From assembly GCA_001797035.1 (NCBI GenBank), contig MGOE01000010.1, forward strand, positions 8,310-16,563: a DNA stretch of 8,254 nt, written 5' to 3'. This stretch comes from Chloroflexi bacterium RBG_16_72_14 (GTDB taxonomy: Bacteria; Chloroflexota; Limnocylindria; Limnocylindrales; CSP1-4). The notes beneath the pieces were generated by a model. It was not told the DNA's origin and made no database searches. It was given only the letters and a program-made list of their open reading frames with translations. Made by a program: the position numbers and the translations under genes. Positions within the stretch are counted from its first letter, which is position 1. Each line of letters begins with the position of its first letter. This document shows positions 5,735 through 8,254 of this stretch, piece by piece.

Positions 5735-6121
5735 ATGACATCGATCACTCCAGTCGCCAGCCATGGCGCCGAGTACCTGCGGATGCTCGATGCCAAGGAC
5801 GAGGCCGGCATCCGGGCGCTGCTGACCGAGGATGCCCAGCACGTGGACGAGATCACCCGCCAGTGGCAGCGCGGGCCGGCCGCGATCGGTGCCGCGCTGC
5901 GCGCGATCTTCTCTCGGGTGAGCGACGTCCAATCGACCGCCACCGACGTGCACGTCGTTCGCTGGGGTGACGTGGAGGTCGAGACCCTCGTGCTGCACCA
6001 GGTCTACGAGCTCGACGGCGTCACGACCCGGGTGGTCTCGCCGACGACGCTGATCTGGCGCCGGACGCCGGACGGCTGGCGGCTGGCGCTGATCCAGTCG
6101 ATCCCGACCGGCGGCGGGTAG
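5735..6121 (+). CDS. SnoaL/DUF4440-like NTF2-fold protein
   Basis: This 128-residue soluble protein looks like a member of the NTF2-like superfamily (SnoaL, DUF4440 and SgcJ/EcaC relatives). These are small cone-shaped proteins that act as enzymes, binding modules or unknown-function dimers. The pattern fits: an N-terminal helix with EYLRMLDAKDEAGIRALL (12-29), the EDAQHVDE strand (31-38), RGPAAIGAALRAIF (45-58), and then long antiparallel strands ending in TRVVSPTTLIWRRTPDGWRLALIQ (first residue near 97), the family's usual close. No catalytic residue can be assigned from sequence alone. The ATG at 5735 is chosen over a GTG at 5726 because AGGAGG (5721-5726) lies 8 nt before the ATG and overlaps the GTG. 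It is divergent from ptsH and precedes the hydrolase gene by 134 nt, probably as a separate unit. Confidence 0.75.
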   Translation: MTSITPVASHGAEYLRMLDAKDEAGIRALLTEDAQHVDEITRQWQRGPAAIGAALRAIFSRVSDVQSTATDVHVVRWGDVEVETLVLHQVYELDGVTTRVVSPTTLIWRRTPDGWRLALIQSIPTGGG

Positions 6122-6175
6122 GCCCGAAGCCACAGGACCAACGTCCCCCGGGGATCGGGGCGGACCGCCCTCGCA

Positions 6176-6191
6176 CCCGGCCGCCGCCGGG
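6176..6191. terminator. Possible hairpin between the NTF2-like and hydrolase genes
   Basis: CCCGGC (6176-6181) and GCCGGG (6186-6191) form a 6-bp stem with a four-base loop in the 134-nt gap. It starts 54 nt after the NTF2-like stop. No T-tract follows. A short tandem duplication of GCGCCTC (about 6208-6221) is the only other structure seen in this gap. Confidence 0.25.
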
Positions 6192-6255
6192 CCGATCGTT
6201 GCCGCTGCGCCTCGCGCCTCGCGCCGCCCACGATGCCCGACCCTGAGGATTCCGC

Positions 6256-7539
6256 ATGCCCATGTCCCCCTGGAGCCCGCGGGCGATCGACCGCCACGCC
6301 TCCGGCGCGAACCGGCCGGTGCATCGCGGCGGGGGCGCCCGGACCGCGATGCTCTCGGCCTGGGTGACCGCCGGCACGGCGCTCGGGATGCTCGCGGCAT
6401 TCGTGGACACCGACCTCGACACGGCCGGGCTGGCGCTCGGCGTGGTGATCACGGTCGTGATCGTGGGCGTGGCCCTGCTCGCCGCCCGGTTCGGCGGCTC
6501 GTGGGCGTGGGCGCCCGCCTGGCTGGTGGCGGGTACCGCGGGGACGGCCGCCGGGGCCGGCCTCGCGCCGGCCCAGCTCGTGCAGGCCGGCGTGTCGACG
6601 TCGGTGGTCGTGGGCGCCGTCTCGCTGGTCTCAGGCCTGGTCCTCCTCGGCCTGGGCCTGGCGGCCCTCCTGCGCGCGCTCGACGGATGGTGGCGGCTCC
6701 TGGCGCTGCCGGTCGCGTTCGTCGTGCTCCAGCTCGGCGTGCTGCCGCTCACGATGGCGGTGATCGGGACCCACCCGGTCCGCGAGCCGTTCACGACCCC
6801 GATCCCCGAAGGCGCCGAGCGGGTGACGTTCGCCGCCGCCGACGGCGTGCCGCTGGTCGGCTGGTACACGCCCTCCCGAAGTCGCGCGGCGGTGGTGCTG
6901 CTGCACGGCGCCGGGGCCTCGAAGTCGGACACCCGCGAGCACGCGACCGTGCTGGCGCAGGGGGGCTACGGCGTGCTCGCCCTCGACGCGCGCGGCGGTG
7001 GCGAGAGCGGCGGCCGGGGGATGCTGTGGGGCTGGCACGGGCCGACGGATGTCGCCGCCGCGGTCGACTGGCTGGCCGCGCGTCCCGAGCTGGATCCGGC
7101 ACGGATCGGCGTGGTGGGCGAGTCGATGGGCGGCGAGCAGGCGATCACTGCGGCCGCCGCGGACCCCCGCATCCGGGCCATCGTGGCGGAGGGCGCGAGC
7201 GCTCGCGTGGCGGGCGACGAGGCCTACCTGCCGCTCGACGTCCCGGGGCTGATCCGGCGCGCCTACGACCCGATCATGTTCGGCGCGGCGGACCTGATGA
7301 CGGGCGCCTCCGCGCCGGCGCCGCTCACCGAGCTCGTGACGCGACTCGGCAACCGCCACCTGTTGCTGATCTCCTCCGACGACCCCGCCGACAAGGCGGC
7401 CGGACCGCGCATCCGCGACGCGGCCCCGGACACGGTCGAGCTGTGGGAGCCCGCAGATACCGGGCACACCCAGGCGCTCGCCCGGCACCGCGAGGAGTGG
7501 ATCCGGCGGGTGCTTGCGTTCCTCGGCGAGGAGCTGTGA
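6256..7539 (+). CDS. Membrane-anchored alpha/beta hydrolase (S33/Hydrolase_4-like)
   Basis: The 427-residue protein joins a five-helix membrane domain to an alpha/beta hydrolase domain, probably an esterase or peptidase of unknown substrate. Predicted membrane segments lie near 31-50, 57-77, 83-106, 114-139 and 145-170. Arginine-rich N-terminus and R-containing loops after helices 2 and 4 suggest N-in topology, which puts the hydrolase domain outside the cell. That domain shows LLHGAG (His217, oxyanion-loop motif), ALDARGGGES, nucleophile Ser290 in GESMGG, a likely acid among Asp375/376/379 in SSDDPAD, and His404 in TGHT. The triad is thus complete. The ATG at 6256 follows GAGGA (6245-6249) by 6 nt. 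The catalytic part resembles bacterial hydrolases related to the BAAT/S33 families. The topology is inferred from hydropathy by eye. Confidence 0.85.
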   Translation: MPMSPWSPRAIDRHASGANRPVHRGGGARTAMLSAWVTAGTALGMLAAFVDTDLDTAGLALGVVITVVIVGVALLAARFGGSWAWAPAWLVAGTAGTAAGAGLAPAQLVQAGVSTSVVVGAVSLVSGLVLLGLGLAALLRALDGWWRLLALPVAFVVLQLGVLPLTMAVIGTHPVREPFTTPIPEGAERVTFAAADGVPLVGWYTPSRSRAAVVLLHGAGASKSDTREHATVLAQGGYGVLALDARGGGESGGRGMLWGWHGPTDVAAAVDWLAARPELDPARIGVVGESMGGEQAITAAAADPRIRAIVAEGASARVAGDEAYLPLDVPGLIRRAYDPIMFGAADLMTGASAPAPLTELVTRLGNRHLLLISSDDPADKAAGPRIRDAAPDTVELWEPADTGHTQALARHREEWIRRVLAFLGEEL

Positions 7540-7619
7540 GTCGGGCGACGGGTCCCGGCCGCCTGGTGCATGATGCGCTGGCAACGCCGCAGCCCATGCC
7601 AGCGGGAGGTCATGCCACC

Positions 7620-7688
7620 GTGGACAAGAAGGCGAAGACGCCGAAGAAGCCCAAGACCGCGAAGCCGAAGGGCTCGAAGACCGCCTAG
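7620..7688 (+). CDS. Probable 22-residue lysine-rich mini-protein
   Basis: A GTG at 7620 lies 9 nt after a strong GGAGGT (7605-7610) and opens a 22-codon frame ending in TAG at 7686. Nine of 22 residues are lysine, spaced with proline, threonine and alanine (for example KTPKKPKTAKPK). This resembles histone H1-like tails and TPKK-type DNA-binding repeats, or the basic tails of ribosome-associated proteins. All lysines are AAG, keeping the third position G. A hairpin starts 4 nt after the stop, as expected at a transcript end. A 30-codon version from ATG 7596 lacks a ribosome-binding site. The product is unrecognised. That it is translated is inference from the ribosome-binding site, biased composition and hairpin; it may be co-transcribed with the hydrolase gene 80 nt upstream. 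Confidence 0.5.
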   Translation: MDKKAKTPKKPKTAKPKGSKTA

Positions 7689-7692
7689 CGAT

Positions 7693-7717
7693 CCGCGACC
7701 GGGTCGGGTGGTCGCGG
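7693..7717 (+). terminator. Hairpin after the lysine-rich mini-gene
   Basis: CCGCGACC (7693-7700) and GGTCGCGG (7710-7717) form a perfect 8-bp stem with a nine-base loop, starting 4 nt after the mini-gene stop. The following bases (GGCTTGTCGT) are only mildly T-rich. A second structure around the palindrome GGCGATCGCC (7733-7742, with CCGCC and GGCGG flanks) follows at once. Together they plausibly end the hydrolase/mini-gene transcript. Confidence 0.5.
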
Positions 7718-7763
7718 GGCTTGTCGTCCGCCGGCGATCGCCGGGCGGAGCCCCGGCCCGCCC

Positions 7764-7793
7764 CTGAACCCGTGCGCCCCGCGGCCCGATACT
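7764..7793 (+). promoter_or_regulatory. Candidate leaderless promoter of the oxidoreductase gene
   Basis: GATACT (7788-7793) lies 7 nt before the ATG at 7801, with a weak CTGAAC (7764-7769) 18 nt further upstream. No ribosome-binding site is visible before that ATG, so a leaderless start fits. The same GATACTG string also occurs in the spacer upstream of the EIIA gene on the minus strand and at 448-454 on the plus strand. Confidence 0.35.
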
Positions 7794-7800
7794 GGGCCGC

Positions 7801-8254
7801 ATGAAGCCCTTCCGGTTCCTCGCCGATCCCGGCGACATCTCCGACGGCCCGTCGCTTGCCGCGGCCGCCCGACGCGCCGAGTCCATCGGCTATGCCGTGC
7901 TGGTCTACGCGGATCACGTCGTGCTCCCGTTCGGGTTCCTGCCGCTGCTGGCAACGGCCGCCGCCGTCACGGACCGCCTCCGGGTGGCGCCGTTCGTGGT
8001 CAACAACGACCTGCGCCACCCGGCCCTGCTCGCCCAGGACCTCGCCACGCTCGACGTGCTCAGCGGCGGTCGCGTCGAGGTGGGGATCGGTGCGGGCTGG
8101 AACCGGCCGGAGTACGACGCCCTGGGCATCGCCTTCGACCCCGTGGGCGTCCGGGTCTCGCGTCTCGCCGAGGCCGTCCGCGTGCTCAAGGGCTGTTTCG
8201 GCGAGGGGCCGTTCAGCCTGGCCGGCGAGCACTACACGATGACGGGTCACGACG
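7801..8254 (+). CDS. F420-dependent LLM-class oxidoreductase, 5' part (cut by window edge)
   Basis: The first 151 codons of a luciferase-like monooxygenase (LLM) family protein run off the right edge; the family is usually about 300 residues. The N-terminal (beta/alpha)8 barrel half is clear: AAARRAESIGYAVLVYADHV (21-40), TDRLRVAPFVVNNDLRHPALLAQDLATLD with its NND (68-70) and HPALLA, then LSGGRVEVGIGAGW (87-100), EYDALGIAFD and RVSRLAEAVRVLK. The LSGGR...GIGAGW block and the NNDLRHP version are typical of the actinobacterial F420-dependent group (MSMEG_2516-like). Such enzymes use reduced or oxidised coenzyme F420 on varied, mostly unknown substrates. The ATG at 7801 is the natural barrel start and lacks a ribosome-binding site. 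Family is confident; F420 rather than FMN use and the substrate are inferred. Confidence 0.88.
   Translation, partial: MKPFRFLADPGDISDGPSLAAAARRAESIGYAVLVYADHVVLPFGFLPLLATAAAVTDRLRVAPFVVNNDLRHPALLAQDLATLDVLSGGRVEVGIGAGWNRPEYDALGIAFDPVGVRVSRLAEAVRVLKGCFGEGPFSLAGEHYTMTGHD

Noticed and set aside
7570..7767. Arginine-rich frame including ATG 7612 next to the GGAGGT
   Set aside because: ATG 7612 is only 1 nt from the Shine-Dalgarno sequence, and the arginine run is a frame-shifted reading of the AAG-rich mini-gene. The GTG at 7620 has proper spacing and a stop just before the hairpin.
6631..8250. A 539-codon minus-strand open frame under the hydrolase and oxidoreductase genes
   Set aside because: It is the shadow of two plus-strand genes with recognisable motifs; its own translation is low complexity with no domain.
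1..8254. tRNA, rRNA, CRISPR array, insertion sequence or attachment site
   Set aside because: No cloverleaf-like segment, evenly spaced repeats, transposase frame or terminal inverted repeats were seen on either strand by eye.

Overview
The window is about 70% G+C, with G or C in most third codon positions and frequent GTG/TTG starts. An F420-dependent oxidoreductase-type gene and several apparently leaderless starts suggest a high-GC, F420-using bacterium. Chloroflexota (Limnocylindria/Ellin6529-like) or Actinomycetota are the likeliest sources, but I cannot decide between them from sequence alone. No rRNA, tRNA, insertion sequence or CRISPR array is visible.

The left two thirds (about 1-5600) is a phosphotransferase system (PTS) locus. 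On the minus strand lies an operon for a three-protein permease of the L-ascorbate (UlaA/SgaT) family, in the order EIIA, EIIB, EIIC. Divergent from it on the plus strand is ptsI (enzyme I). A canonical HPr gene converges on the ptsI end, and a second, divergent HPr-like gene sits near the left edge on the minus strand. Together they make a complete phosphorelay: phosphoenolpyruvate to EI His190, to HPr His15, to EIIA His77, to EIIB Cys7, and then to substrate moving through EIIC. A 109-residue protein of unknown function lies on the plus strand between the left HPr gene and the EIIC gene. It converges on EIIC across two tandem hairpins.

The right third (about 5600-8254) is a run of plus-strand genes with no obvious link to the PTS. 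They are a SnoaL/DUF4440-like NTF2-fold protein, a membrane-anchored alpha/beta hydrolase with a complete catalytic triad, a probable 22-residue lysine-rich mini-protein followed by a hairpin, and the first half of an F420-dependent LLM-class oxidoreductase that runs off the right edge. At the left edge, the first nine codons of a further minus-strand gene may be present.

Most of the window is conventional. The points worth a second look are the two unlike HPr paralogues, the ascorbate-type permease without its catabolic genes, the lysine-rich mini-gene, and a recurring -10-like element 6-10 nt upstream of start codons that suggests leaderless transcripts. I see no convincing evidence of a wholly new multi-gene system.
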